Source: Pelagibacterium halotolerans B2
Lineage (GTDB): Bacteria; Pseudomonadota; Alphaproteobacteria; Rhizobiales; Devosiaceae
DNA: 64,000 nucleotides
NCBI RefSeq assembly: GCF_000230555.1
Contig: NC_016078.1
Location: 3,433,001-3,497,000 of the forward strand
Direction of reading: 5' to 3'
Positions within the stretch are counted from its first letter, which is position 1. Each line of letters starts with the position of its first letter. Below, one piece after another: positions 35,691 through 44,870 of this stretch. Made by a program: the position numbers and the translations under genes. Below the pieces are notes generated by a model, which had not been told where the DNA came from, made no database searches, and worked only from the letters and a program-made list of their open reading frames with translations.

Positions 35691-38183
35691 CTATTCGCCC
35701 GCGTTCTGGGCCAGCGCGGTGTTGGCGGGGATGATCACCGTCACCCGCGTGCCGCGCGGCTGGCGGCCCTCGATAAGGACCGAGCCGCCATGGAGATTGA
35801 CGAAGGTCTTGACGATCGCCAGCCCCAGCCCGGCGCCCCGCTGGCGCCCCTCGACCGATTGCCCCTCGAAGCGCTGGAACATCGCGTTGCGCACATCCTC
35901 GGGAATGCCCACCCCGTCATCCTCGACGGCAAAGGCGATCCGCTCATTGCCGCGCGCCGAAACCGTAAGCCGCACCTGCGAGCCGGGATCGGAAAACCGC
36001 GCCGCGTTGGACAAAAGATTATAAAGCACCTGAACGATCCGCGTGCCATCGGCGACAAATGTCGGCAGATCGTCCTCGATCTCGACCGCCAGATCGACCT
36101 TTTCCTCACCGCCGGTAAAGGTCGCATCGAGCCCGGCCCGCGCCTTTTCGATCAGCGTGGAAATATCGAGCACTTCGGGGTTGAGCTGAGCAATCCCCGC
36201 ATCGACCGTCGCCAGGTCCAGAATGTTGTCGATCAAAAGCCCCAGATTGGCGCTCGAAGACCGGATATAATCGGTATAGGCGCGCTGCTTGTCGGAAAGC
36301 GGGCCCACCTCGCCCGAGGCCAGAAGATCGGCAAAGCCGATAATGTTGGTCAGCGGCGAGCGCAATTCGTAGGAAACGTTCTGAACGAACGTATCTTTCA
36401 GCCGATCCGCCGCGATCAGCGCCTCGTTGCGTTCTTTCAGCACCCGCTCGTAATTGGCGCTTTCCGAAACATCCACGAACGTCATCATGGTCTGCCCGTC
36501 GGGCAGCCGCACCACGGCATAATCAAGCAACCGTCCGTCGGCGCGGGTGATCCGCCCCTTGGTATCCGACCGCGTGGGGTTGAGGTCGACGATCCGCTGT
36601 TTCAGATCCCCCCAGATGCGCCGCCCGTCCTCGGGAAACGCCTCGGCGCAGGCCCTTGCGATCTCGTCGATATGGGGGTGGCTGCCCAGCGTATTCATGG
36701 GCAGTTTCCACAGCATCGATAGCCGCGGATTGTGCAGTTTCAGCCGCCCGTTGGTGCCGAACACCGCAACGCCTTCGGTCAGGGCATTGAGCGTTTCGCG
36801 CTGTACGTGCATCAGCGCATTGTGCCGGGTTTCGAGCGCCAGCCGTTCGGTCATGTCCTCGAACACATAGATCACCCCGCCCGTGCCGGTGGCCGGTGCC
36901 GCGATCACATTGGCGCAGCGCCCGTCGGGCAGATACCAGGGCACCTCGCGCGGCGCGGTCAGCGCGTAGCTCATCAGATGCTTGCCGCGCCAGTCGCGAT
37001 AATCGGTCTCCGCCGGCAGCGCCCCTTGCGTGCGCAATTTGTCCAGGATCGCCTTTTCATTGGGTTCGGTGTTGAGCCAGGCGGTGTCCAGCCCCCAGAA
37101 ATTGGCGTAGGCGGTGTTGTAATGGGTCAGTTGCTGGCGCTTGTCGAACACGGCAATGGGCGTCGCGAGCGCATCGATCACCGTTGTCAGATGCCCCAGA
37201 TCGGGCTCGGCGTCTTCGGTTTCGGCCGGCTTGGCCCGCGCCACCGGCAGGTAGCAATAGCCCGCGCTGCCGCCCGAAAGCGGAAACAGCACAAGTTCGA
37301 GCCCCCCGGCAATCGCGTGCTCCTCGGTAAAGGCGATGGTATCGGCCGCATCCTCGATGGCCTTCAAATGCCGCTCGCGCGTCGCCACGTCGAAAATATC
37401 GGGCGCCGTGCCGCGCTCGCCCTTGAGCCCCAGCGTGCGGGTAAAATGAAGATAGGCCGCATTTGTGTAGATCAGCAGCCCGTCCCTGTCGCGCAGCCAG
37501 GCGGGGATGGTGAGGTTCGAAAGGATGGCCTGTGCTTCGGCCGGCGAGGGCAGGCGGGTCAGGTCCGCGCCCTTGAGCGGCGGTTCCACATTGGCGCCCG
37601 ATGGCCGCAGCCGCACGACCGCCGCGCCGCCCACCAGTCGCCCCGTGGCCCGGATGATCCGCCCGTCGCGCGCCGTCACCGAGGTTTCGAACACCCGCCC
37701 CTCGATCCGCAGATCGGTCAGCCGTCCCGCCAGCGCCCGCGCCGCTTCGTCTTCGAGCCAGGAGCGGAATTCGAGCACCGCCTGGGGGCGGCTTTCCCCC
37801 GGCAAGAGCGCCGTGATCGGCCCGATCACCGAGGGTTCGATCCCCGCGTCGCGCCAGATGATGGTGACTTCGGGCATCCCCGCCAATAGCCCCTCGAATT
37901 CATCGAGTGCGGCGCGCATCGCCCCCAGCTTTTCGCCGGCGTCGAGGCGGGCGGCTTCCGCTTCCCGCCGCCATTTGAGCGCCAGAAGCGTCGCCACCAG
38001 CCCGAACCCGGCGGCGCCCAGCGCCATCGTATAGGGCGCGGCGCCCGATATGGCGGTGGCTGCAAAAGGGGCGGCAAGGGCAGGGGAGGCGGCGATAAGC
38101 GCTGCGCCCGCAACGCCAACGGATACGAATCCCGTAAATCTCCGGAATCCCGCCGGCTGCATTCCTGATGCCCTCTTGCTCAA
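35691..38183 (-). CDS. divL: DivL-like cell-cycle (pseudo)histidine kinase
   Basis: 830 aa. Two membrane segments (about 16-35 and 51-69), PAS domains (around 225-315, 330-445 and 460-575), a dimerisation domain and an HATPase domain. The phospho-acceptor box reads FVQNVSYELRSPLTNIIGF, with Tyr605 where histidine kinases have His; this substitution defines Caulobacter DivL. ATP-binding motifs are intact (LLSNAARFSDPG, VEDDGVGIP, GAGLGLAIV). DivL controls the CckA phosphorelay that sets CtrA activity. First gene of the run to trxA. Three GANTC methylation sites are packed upstream. Confidence 0.88.
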   Translation of the reverse strand: MSKRASGMQPAGFRRFTGFVSVGVAGAALIAASPALAAPFAATAISGAAPYTMALGAAGFGLVATLLALKWRREAEAARLDAGEKLGAMRAALDEFEGLLAGMPEVTIIWRDAGIEPSVIGPITALLPGESRPQAVLEFRSWLEDEAARALAGRLTDLRIEGRVFETSVTARDGRIIRATGRLVGGAAVVRLRPSGANVEPPLKGADLTRLPSPAEAQAILSNLTIPAWLRDRDGLLIYTNAAYLHFTRTLGLKGERGTAPDIFDVATRERHLKAIEDAADTIAFTEEHAIAGGLELVLFPLSGGSAGYCYLPVARAKPAETEDAEPDLGHLTTVIDALATPIAVFDKRQQLTHYNTAYANFWGLDTAWLNTEPNEKAILDKLRTQGALPAETDYRDWRGKHLMSYALTAPREVPWYLPDGRCANVIAAPATGTGGVIYVFEDMTERLALETRHNALMHVQRETLNALTEGVAVFGTNGRLKLHNPRLSMLWKLPMNTLGSHPHIDEIARACAEAFPEDGRRIWGDLKQRIVDLNPTRSDTKGRITRADGRLLDYAVVRLPDGQTMMTFVDVSESANYERVLKERNEALIAADRLKDTFVQNVSYELRSPLTNIIGFADLLASGEVGPLSDKQRAYTDYIRSSSANLGLLIDNILDLATVDAGIAQLNPEVLDISTLIEKARAGLDATFTGGEEKVDLAVEIEDDLPTFVADGTRIVQVLYNLLSNAARFSDPGSQVRLTVSARGNERIAFAVEDDGVGIPEDVRNAMFQRFEGQSVEGRQRGAGLGLAIVKTFVNLHGGSVLIEGRQPRGTRVTVIIPANTALAQNAGE

Positions 38184-38226
38184 TGATTTGCCTTGACTTG
38201 CCCCTGAGGTGGCCGGACAGCCCCCC

Positions 38227-38270
38227 GAATCAGTTAACCATAACCGCGCCGCGAATCGCGAAAAAGAGTC
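38227..38270 (-). promoter_or_regulatory. Cluster of three GANTC sites upstream of divL
   Basis: GAATC at 38227-38231, GAATC at 38253-38257 and GAGTC at 38266-38270, within 44 bp and 44-87 bp before the divL ATG. GANTC is the CcrM methylation target used with GcrA to time transcription in alphaproteobacteria. A TTAACCATAAC sequence lies between the first two. Confidence 0.4.
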
Positions 38271-38353
38271 AAACTGACGACCCGTGGATAACTTAGGGCT
38301 TGCACAGTCCGTAGCAGCCCTTCTGATCCTGATTTGTTCCCCAAAAGGTTAAC

Positions 38354-38376
38354 AAAAGGGGCGCCGAAGCGCCCCG
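38354..38376 (-). terminator. Terminator between ahcY and divL
   Basis: Minus strand: GGGGCGC-TTCG-GCGCCCC followed by TTTTGTT, about 110 bp after the ahcY stop. It separates ahcY from the divL operon. Confidence 0.8.
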
Positions 38377-38421
38377 GATCCGGTCATAAAGGTTAACGCG
38401 CCGGCCCTCAAACCCTCTGCC

Positions 38422-38461
38422 GTCATCCCGGCCCTGAGCCGGAATCCAGTAACGGGCAGCG
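38422..38461. repeat. GTCATCCCGG-type intergenic repeat, copy 4
   Basis: GTCATCCCGGCCCTGAGCCG, GAATCCAGTAACGGGCAGCG. Just after the ahcY stop. Confidence 0.8.
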
Positions 38462-38484
38462 TCAAAGGTTTCGGCTGCAGAGCC

Positions 38485-39885
38485 TCAATAGCGGTAGTGA
38501 TCGGCCTTGAACGGCCCGGTTGCCGGCACCCCGATATAATCGGCCTGCGCCGTCGAAAGTGTCGTCAGCTTTGCGCCCAGCTTGGCCAGATGCAGGCTCG
38601 CGACCTTTTCGTCCAGATGCTTGGGCAGCACATAAACCTTGTTTTCGTAATCGCCGCCCTTGGTCCACAATTCGATCTGGGCCAGCGTCTGGTTGGAAAA
38701 CGATGCGCTCATCACAAACGAAGGGTGCCCGGTCGCATTGCCTAGATTGACCAGCCGCCCTTCGGACAAAAGGATCATCTTCTTGTCGCCGGGAAATTCG
38801 ACGATATCGACCTGCGGCTTGACGTTGGTCCATTTCAGGTTCCGCAGCGCGGCCACCTGAATCTCGTTGTCGAAATGCCCGATATTGCAAACGATCGCCA
38901 TGTTCTTGACCCGGCGCATGTGATCGATGGTCAGAACGTCCTTGTTCCCCGTCGCGGTCACGACGATATCGGCGCGTTCGATCGCGTCCTCGAGCGTCAC
39001 CACCTCATAGCCGTCCATGGCCGCCTGCAGTGCGCAGATCGGGTCGATCTCGGTCACCAGCACGCGCGCGCCGGCGCCGCGCAGCGATTCCGCCGAACCC
39101 TTCCCCACATCGCCGTAACCGCAAACGATCGCCACCTTGCCCGCCATCATCACGTCGGTGCCCCGACGGATGGCGTCCACAAGCGATTCCCGGCAGCCAT
39201 ATTTGTTGTCGAACTTGCTTTTCGTCACGCTGTCGTTGACGTTGATGGCCGGGAAGGGCAGGTCGCCCTTTTCCTGGAGCTGATAGAGCCGCATCACGCC
39301 GGTCGTGGTTTCTTCGGAAACCCCTTTGATCGCAGCACGGCACTTGGAATAAAAGCCGGGCTCCTTTTCGAGACGGCGCTTGATGACCTTGAAGAGCTCT
39401 TCTTCTTCCTCGTTGGAAGGATTGGCCAGCACCGAAGGGTCGGTCTCGGCGCGCGCGCCGATCAGCACCAGCATGGTTGCGTCCCCGCCATCGTCGAGGA
39501 TCATGTTGGCGACCTCGCCATTGCCCCAGTCGAGAATGCGGTCGGCAAAGTCCCAGTATTCGGCCAGCGTTTCGCCCTTGTGGGCAAACACCGGGATGCC
39601 CGCCTCGGCAATCGCCGCCGCCGCATGGTCCTGGGTGGAAAAGATGTTGCACGAGGCCCAGCGCACTTCGGCGCCCAATGCGACGAGCGTTTCGATCAGC
39701 ACGGCGGTCTGGATGGTCATGTGCAGCGAACCGGCGATGCGCGCGCCCTTCAATGGCTGGCTGGCGGCGTATTCGGACCGGATGGCCATAAGGCCCGGCA
39801 TTTCGATCTCGGCCATCTCGATTTCCTTGCGGCCATAGGGGGCCAGCGAGATGTCCTTGACGGCGTAATTGGATGCGGCGCTCAT
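38485..39885 (-). CDS. ahcY: Adenosylhomocysteinase
   Basis: 466 aa. Hydrolyses S-adenosylhomocysteine to adenosine and homocysteine, with bound [59 protein letters not shown], the Rossmann motif [19 protein letters not shown] and the C-terminal FKADHYRY are all conserved. The ATG at 39885 fits the family; another ATG 15 bases upstream is less likely. A strong palindrome lies about 80-100 bp upstream. Own terminator. Confidence 0.96.
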   Translation of the reverse strand: MSAASNYAVKDISLAPYGRKEIEMAEIEMPGLMAIRSEYAASQPLKGARIAGSLHMTIQTAVLIETLVALGAEVRWASCNIFSTQDHAAAAIAEAGIPVFAHKGETLAEYWDFADRILDWGNGEVANMILDDGGDATMLVLIGARAETDPSVLANPSNEEEEELFKVIKRRLEKEPGFYSKCRAAIKGVSEETTTGVMRLYQLQEKGDLPFPAINVNDSVTKSKFDNKYGCRESLVDAIRRGTDVMMAGKVAIVCGYGDVGKGSAESLRGAGARVLVTEIDPICALQAAMDGYEVVTLEDAIERADIVVTATGNKDVLTIDHMRRVKNMAIVCNIGHFDNEIQVAALRNLKWTNVKPQVDIVEFPGDKKMILLSEGRLVNLGNATGHPSFVMSASFSNQTLAQIELWTKGGDYENKVYVLPKHLDEKVASLHLAKLGAKLTTLSTAQADYIGVPATGPFKADHYRY

Positions 39886-39963
39886 CGGCCCGATCTCCAC
39901 GTCTGATAACTGAAAAAAAGCGTGGGCCGCTTATACAAGACAGAAGGTCGCTCCCGCAACCGG

Positions 39964-39985
39964 GATATAAAGAAAGTTTTATATC
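39964..39985 (-). promoter_or_regulatory. Palindrome upstream of ahcY, possible methionine-cycle operator
   Basis: Perfect 8-bp arms GATATAAA and TTTATATC around a 6-bp spacer, 79-100 bp before the ahcY ATG in an AT-rich patch. ATAAAGA...TTTAT resembles sites proposed for ArsR-type S-adenosylhomocysteine-responsive regulators in Rhizobiales; that identity is inference. Confidence 0.45.
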
Positions 39986-40028
39986 ATTAAAAACGCGCCG
40001 ATGGTGAGAGCCGATTCCCCCCTCAGCC

Positions 40029-40070
40029 GTCATCCCGGGCGAAGACCCGGGACCCAGTACACGGCAGAGC
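40029..40070. repeat. GTCATCCCGG-type intergenic repeat, copy 5
   Basis: GTCATCCCGGGCGAAGACCC, GGGACCCAGTACACGGCAGA. Between ahcY and the DUF2937 gene. Confidence 0.78.
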
Positions 40071-40139
40071 CCGTGTCTCCGGCCGGAACTGTTCCTCTTG
40101 CCCCAATACAAATCGACGGTGTGACGAGGCAGCGCCCCC

Positions 40140-40667
40140 CTACATCCGCTCGGCGCGGCTGATCCTGACCTTGCTCCGCCGCCTGCGGAACGGCGCTCCG
40201 AGCACGCTCGCCAGCACCCAGAACACGGCAAATCCCGCTGCCAGCCCCACGGCGATATAGGCAAAGCCCACAACGCTCAGCGGCAGGGCAGGCTGGAAAT
40301 CCTCGAGCGCCGCCGCGCCCACATCGGTATCGAAATGGCGCGCGATCTCGAAAAGCTGTGTTCCGGCCGGCGCCTGCCGCAGATCGGCCAGTTGGGTGGA
40401 GAGCCGCGCATGGCGGTCGAACACCGTCTGCATGGAAAGTCCGCGCTCTTCGAGAAAATCGTCGGGGCTGGCCCGATAGCGCTCCAGCCCTTCCTGCCGG
40501 GTCAGCCCGAAACGGGCGGCGTCGGCATCGAACTGTTCGATGATCGTCGTCAATTCATCGACGGCGCCGGACAGGCGCTGGGTGTATTGCTGGGTATATT
40601 CGGGCGTTTGCGACAGTGTCACCCCGCCAAGCGCGGCTCCGATCAGGCAGACGATCCGTTTAAGCAT
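40140..40667 (-). CDS. DUF2937 family protein
   Basis: 175 aa. An N-terminal hydrophobic segment (LKRIVCLIGAALGGVTLSQT), QYTQRLSGAVDELTTIIEQF, DADAARFGLTRQEGLERY, and a C-terminal membrane helix (about 131-155) with a basic tail RRRRSKVRISRAER. This is the DUF2937 pattern: a periplasmic helical body between two membrane helices, function unknown. Its start is 39 bp beyond the HPr stop, so it may be read through from the PTS genes. Confidence 0.85.
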   Translation of the reverse strand: MLKRIVCLIGAALGGVTLSQTPEYTQQYTQRLSGAVDELTTIIEQFDADAARFGLTRQEGLERYRASPDDFLEERGLSMQTVFDRHARLSTQLADLRQAPAGTQLFEIARHFDTDVGAAALEDFQPALPLSVVGFAYIAVGLAAGFAVFWVLASVLGAPFRRRRSKVRISRAERM

Positions 40668-40706
40668 CAGCGCTCGGTCTTTCGTTTGCCCTCGGTGGAA
40701 ATACTG

Positions 40707-41024
40707 TCAGGCGCCCGGTTCGCCGTCCTGGTCTTCGTCGAACCCGCAACTGACAAGCTCGGTCAGCGCCTCGACGGCCTCGCGGGCCTGATTGCCCGTC
40801 GCCTGCACCAGAATGGTCGATCCCGGCCCCGCCGCGAGCATCATCAGCCCCATGATCGAGGTGCCCCCCACGGTCACCCCGTCGCGGGTGACGCTGACCT
40901 GCGCGTCGAAATGATCCGCCGTGCGCACAAAGCGCGCCGAGGCGCGCGCGTGCAGGCCGCGCTTGTTGCAGATGGTCAGCCGCTGGCAGACGGCCTTGCC
41001 CGGTTCGGTGACTGTGGTGCTCAT
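40707..41024 (-). CDS. ptsH: Phosphocarrier protein HPr (regulatory PTS)
   Basis: 105 aa. The phospho-His is in NKRGLHARASARFV; the regulatory serine site is GGTSIMGLMMLAAG, the target of HPr kinase. No sugar-specific EIIB/EIIC gene is near, so this is the regulatory phosphorelay of alphaproteobacteria that reports carbon and nitrogen status. Overlaps the EIIA gene by 4 bases. Confidence 0.93.
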   Translation of the reverse strand: MSTTVTEPGKAVCQRLTICNKRGLHARASARFVRTADHFDAQVSVTRDGVTVGGTSIMGLMMLAAGPGSTILVQATGNQAREAVEALTELVSCGFDEDQDGEPGA

Positions 41025-41419
41025 TTGCCCAATACGTCGTTTGCGACGTTAATGTATTTACGCCCGGCCTCTGCTGCAAGGCGCACCGCGTCGCGCATCG
41101 CCATTTCGGGCCGGATGCGCGCCAGCTTGACCAGCATGGGCAGGTTGAGCCCCGCCAGAACCTCGATATCGCGGTCCTGCATCACCGAAATGGCAAGATT
41201 GGACGGTGTGCCCCCGAACATGTCGGTCAGGATCACCACGCCGTCACCGCTGTCCACCGATTCCACGGCGGCAATGATGTCCTGGCGGCGGCCCTCCATG
41301 TCGTCTTCGGGACCGATGGAAACCGAGGCGATCCCCTCCTGCGGGCCCACAACGTGTTCGAGCGCCGAACTGAACTCTTCGGCAAGCCTGCCATGGGTCA
41401 CGAGGACCAAGCCCATCAT
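41021..41419 (-). CDS. PTS EIIA component, mannose/fructose family (ManX-like)
   Basis: 132 aa. GLVLVTHGRLAEEF has the phospho-His; VVILTDMFGGTPSNLAI is the family signature. In Rhizobiales this EIIA receives phosphate from HPr and is linked to ChvG-ChvI signalling and PHB metabolism. Next to hprK and chvG on the same strand, 107 bp after hprK. Confidence 0.92.
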   Translation of the reverse strand: MMGLVLVTHGRLAEEFSSALEHVVGPQEGIASVSIGPEDDMEGRRQDIIAAVESVDSGDGVVILTDMFGGTPSNLAISVMQDRDIEVLAGLNLPMLVKLARIRPEMAMRDAVRLAAEAGRKYINVANDVLGK

Positions 41420-41526
41420 GATCGCTTCGCTACCTTCTTCTGTCCGCGCAACCGGGGCGGAGTCTTGATCGGGACGGTAAAGGTTTCAAGTCTTTTCGGC
41501 CCGCTATCCCGCGAAATCGGACGGGC

Positions 41527-41994
41527 CTACCCCAGATTGGCGCCAAGCGCCCTTAACGCAGCATGAACCAGAAATCTCTGGTGCAGTCCGTCGATCCGCC
41601 CGCGCCGCGGCACCGGGCAGCGCGGCACCCAGATGCCGTCGATTTTTGTGGTCAGCGCCGATTCCTCGAGCAGCCGCTCTTCTTCTTCCACAAGGTCGAC
41701 AACGAGATGAACATGTGCCCGCTTGGCAAAAGGCAGGGTAATGATGCCCCGCCCGCGCAATTCGATCATGCCCTCGATGGTGTCGGGCGCTTCCATGATC
41801 AGCCCGTCCTCATCGCGCGAGAGCAGCACGCGGTCATCGGAAATCAGCAGCGCCGTCTCCCCCCGCAGCCGTGCCTGTTCGATAATATCGAGCGCCAGAA
41901 GCGATTTTCCCGCCCCTGAAACACCGGTGAGAAGGATGCCGTGATGGCCGATCAGGATGCCGGTGCCGTGGGCATTGTGCTTTTCTGCGCTCAA
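41527..41994 (-). CDS. hprK: HPr kinase/phosphorylase, short alphaproteobacterial form
   Basis: 155 aa, against about 310 in Firmicutes: only the C-terminal kinase domain is kept, as usual in alphaproteobacteria. P-loop LTGVSGAGKSLLALDII near residue 23, LISDDRVLL, and the HPrK signature IEGMIELRGRGI. Phosphorylates HPr on serine. Starts within the chvG stop (4-base overlap), linking PTS control to the ChvG-ChvI two-component system. Confidence 0.93.
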   Translation of the reverse strand: MSAEKHNAHGTGILIGHHGILLTGVSGAGKSLLALDIIEQARLRGETALLISDDRVLLSRDEDGLIMEAPDTIEGMIELRGRGIITLPFAKRAHVHLVVDLVEEEERLLEESALTTKIDGIWVPRCPVPRRGRIDGLHQRFLVHAALRALGANLG

Positions 41995-43793
41995 GTCTTC
42001 GCTCTGGGTAGGGTGAGGGTAAACACCGCTCCAGTTGCCTTGCTTTGGTTGCCCGCGTCAAGCGTACCCTGATGGGCCTGGGCGATCTGGCGTGAAATCG
42101 ACAGCCCCAGCCCCGAATGGTCGCCGAAGCTCTCGCTTTCGGGCCTGTCGGTGTAAAAGCGCTGGAATACTTTTTCGGTGTCGCCCAGTCCCGGCCCCTG
42201 GTCCTCAACCCGGGCGATCACGCGCTCGCCCTTGGTCGAAATCCTCACCGTGACGGTGCCCCCCTCGGGCGAGAATGACACGGCATTGTCGATAAGGTTG
42301 GTAAAGACCTGTGCCAGCCGCGTATCGTGCCCCTTGACCAATGGCGCATGTTTGCTGTCCTCGATTTCGAGCACAACCGACACGTCGCGGCTGGCGGCGA
42401 GATCGGCCTGGATCGAAACGATCGCCGCGGCCAGCTCGCCCAGATTGACCGTTTCGGTGTTTTCCCGCGCCAGCTCGGCGTCGACGCGGCTGGCATTGGA
42501 AATGTCGGAAATCAGCCGGTCGAGACGGCGCACGTCGTGCTGGATGATATCGGCGAGACGTTGGCGGTCCTTTTCGGTCTTGGCCAGCGGCAGGGTTTCC
42601 ACGGCGCTGCGCAGCGAGGTCAGCGGGTTTTTGAGCTCATGGGCCACATCCGCCGCAAACCGCTCGATGGCCTCGATGCGGTTGTAAAGCGCGTTGGTCA
42701 TGGCGCGCAGCGAGCCTGAAAGGTGCCCGATTTCGTCCGACCGGTCTGTATAATCGGGAATTTCCGCCCGCGCCTTCATCGAGCTTTGCACCCGTTCCGC
42801 TGCCGCCGAGAGCCGCCGCATCGGCCCGGCGATGGTTCCCGCCATCAGCGCAGAAAGCGTGCCCGTCACCAGCGCCGCCACCAGTGCCAGCCGCAGGATC
42901 GACCAGCGCTCCTGGGCAACGATGGCGTCGATTTCACCCGGACTTGTCGACAAAAGCAGCGCGCCGACCACCGAGCGCTGGCGCTGCACCGGCACCGCGA
43001 CCGACACCACCAATTGCCCGCGCGCATCGACCCGCACGATATCGGCGGGCGAGCCGTTGAGCGCCGAGGCCACTTCGGGGTAGCGCAACCCCTCATGGGC
43101 CGGATAGTCCTGATAGACCGGGTAATCCCCGCCCCGCAAAAGCCGCCCGAACCAGTTCCAGACGGAAAAAAAGAACGGCTGGGATTGCGCGCTCTCTTCG
43201 GTGCTCGAAGAGCGCAGGATTTCTCCGCTGGCATAGATATTGTTCGAATCCAGGATCATCAGCCCGTCCCGGTCGTAGATCCGGGCCCGCGTGCGCGTCG
43301 GGGTCACGAGGTTGCGCAGCAGCGGCGCCACCCGCTCGGGGCTTATGGGAAATTCAAGGCTTGGATCGAACAGCGTATAGGAGGACGGGAAATCCCCCAT
43401 ATAAAGCTCGAGCAACCGGTCGGGATTGACCGTGATCTGGTCGGAATTGGCCGTCGCCGAAGCCGCGACCGCCGCCGAAATGATTTCCCCCTGCACCCGC
43501 AGGGCCGAAACCCGCACGTCGATCAGCCCGGCCCGAAAGGTGTTGAGATACATGATCCCCGCCACCAGCACGGCCAGCGCCACGAGGTTGAGGATCACGA
43601 TCCGCCGGGTGAGGGACGAAAAGAACGTGAAGTTGATAAGGCGCCCGACCCCGCGGAAAAACGCATAGAGCGGACGCAGCAAGGGCCGGCGGGCCGCCTG
43701 GCGTTCCCGTGCGGCCCTCGCTTTTTCCTCCCCCTTGGAAGGAGGAGCCGATCCTGAAATGGTCTCGCCTGCGTCCAATTGGAGCGCCTTCAA
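41991..43793 (-). CDS. chvG: Sensor histidine kinase ChvG/ExoS
   Basis: 600 aa. Two membrane helices (about 66-87 and 305-325) around a periplasmic sensor of about 220 residues, HAMP, H-box FAADVAHELKNPLTSLRSAV, N-box LIDNAVSFSPEGG, G1 VEDQGPGLGD and G2 GDHSGLGLSISRQIA. ChvG (ExoS) senses acid or envelope stress and controls exopolysaccharide, motility and central metabolism through ChvI. 21 bp after chvI. The N-terminal 65 residues are charged and cytoplasmic. Confidence 0.94.
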   Translation of the reverse strand: MKALQLDAGETISGSAPPSKGEEKARAARERQAARRPLLRPLYAFFRGVGRLINFTFFSSLTRRIVILNLVALAVLVAGIMYLNTFRAGLIDVRVSALRVQGEIISAAVAASATANSDQITVNPDRLLELYMGDFPSSYTLFDPSLEFPISPERVAPLLRNLVTPTRTRARIYDRDGLMILDSNNIYASGEILRSSSTEESAQSQPFFFSVWNWFGRLLRGGDYPVYQDYPAHEGLRYPEVASALNGSPADIVRVDARGQLVVSVAVPVQRQRSVVGALLLSTSPGEIDAIVAQERWSILRLALVAALVTGTLSALMAGTIAGPMRRLSAAAERVQSSMKARAEIPDYTDRSDEIGHLSGSLRAMTNALYNRIEAIERFAADVAHELKNPLTSLRSAVETLPLAKTEKDRQRLADIIQHDVRRLDRLISDISNASRVDAELARENTETVNLGELAAAIVSIQADLAASRDVSVVLEIEDSKHAPLVKGHDTRLAQVFTNLIDNAVSFSPEGGTVTVRISTKGERVIARVEDQGPGLGDTEKVFQRFYTDRPESESFGDHSGLGLSISRQIAQAHQGTLDAGNQSKATGAVFTLTLPRAKT

Positions 43794-43814
43794 ACAAATG
43801 CCGAAGGCATTGTT

Positions 43815-44531
43815 TTATTGCTCCTTGAAGCGGTAGCCCACCCCATAGAGCGTTTCGATCATGTCAAAACTGTCATCGGTGCTCTTGAACTTCTTGCGCA
43901 GCCGCTTGATGTGGCTGTCGATGGTCCGGTCGTCGACATAGACCTGGTCGTCATAAGCCGCATCCATCAGCGCGTTGCGGCTCTTGACCACGCCCGGACG
44001 TTGGGCCAGCGCCAGAAGGATCAGAAATTCGGTGACCGTCAGCGTCACCCGCTGCCCCTTCCAGGTGCAGGTGTGGCGCTCCTGGTCCATGACCAGCGAG
44101 CCGCGTTCGAGCGATGTCTTTGGGGCACCCTCCTCGCCGTTGACCACGGTGGCTCCGGCCTCCTTGGGGGCGGCGGCGCGGCGCAGCACAGCCTTGACGC
44201 GCTCGACCAGCAGGCGCTGGGAGAACGGCTTGGTGATGAAATCGTCGGCGCCCATCTTGAGCCCGAACAATTCGTCGATCTCTTCATCCTTTGAGGTGAG
44301 AAAGATCACCGGAACGTCCGATTTCTGCCGCAACCGGCGCAGCAGTTCCATGCCATCCATGCGCGGCATCTTGATGTCGAGGATGGCGAGGTCCGGCCGC
44401 TCCGAAGTCAGCCCGTCAAGTCCTGATGCGCCGTCCGTATAGGTGGCGACCTGATAACCTTCGGCCTCCAGCGTCATCGAGACCGAGGTCAAAATATTGC
44501 GGTCGTCATCGACAAGAGCGATCTTGGGCAT
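43815..44531 (-). CDS. chvI: Response regulator ChvI
   Basis: 238 aa. Receiver domain: IALVDDDRN acidic pair, [16 protein letters not shown] with the phospho-Asp, [11 protein letters not shown], and K in [11 protein letters not shown]; then an OmpR-type winged helix ([35 protein letters not shown]). The ATG at 44531 follows AAAGGGAAA. Divergent from pckA, a classical arrangement; ChvI controls pckA and other genes in Sinorhizobium and Agrobacterium. Confidence 0.95.
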   Translation of the reverse strand: MPKIALVDDDRNILTSVSMTLEAEGYQVATYTDGASGLDGLTSERPDLAILDIKMPRMDGMELLRRLRQKSDVPVIFLTSKDEEIDELFGLKMGADDFITKPFSQRLLVERVKAVLRRAAAPKEAGATVVNGEEGAPKTSLERGSLVMDQERHTCTWKGQRVTLTVTEFLILLALAQRPGVVKSRNALMDAAYDDQVYVDDRTIDSHIKRLRKKFKSTDDSFDMIETLYGVGYRFKEQ

Positions 44532-44870
44532 GAATTTCCCTTTATCTGTTGCAGGCGCCCGGCAGGTAAGAATGCCCCCGGCACTTTGCAATGTCGCTTG
44601 AATGAACTCTTTATGCCGACTTTTGCCGTGCACAATACGCGTAAATTATGGCAAGACCAACGCCTGTCATGGTCGCCGGTTCCGCCCTGCGCGGCTTTGT
44701 CCCGCTTAACGGGCCCCCGATTTTCGCGGTTCGAAGACGCAAAGGGCCGCCACGGCGAAAAACGCAAAGCCTCTAGACGAACGTCTTACGACCCATTGCC
44801 AGATGGAAGCGGGGTCGGCTGCGGCCCTATTGTGGCGCTCAATATATCATAGCATTTACGAGTGTCACAA

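Noticed and set aside
39886..39963. S-adenosylhomocysteine riboswitch upstream of ahcY
   Set aside because: The conserved riboswitch core and pseudoknot could not be found; an operator palindrome is the better explanation.
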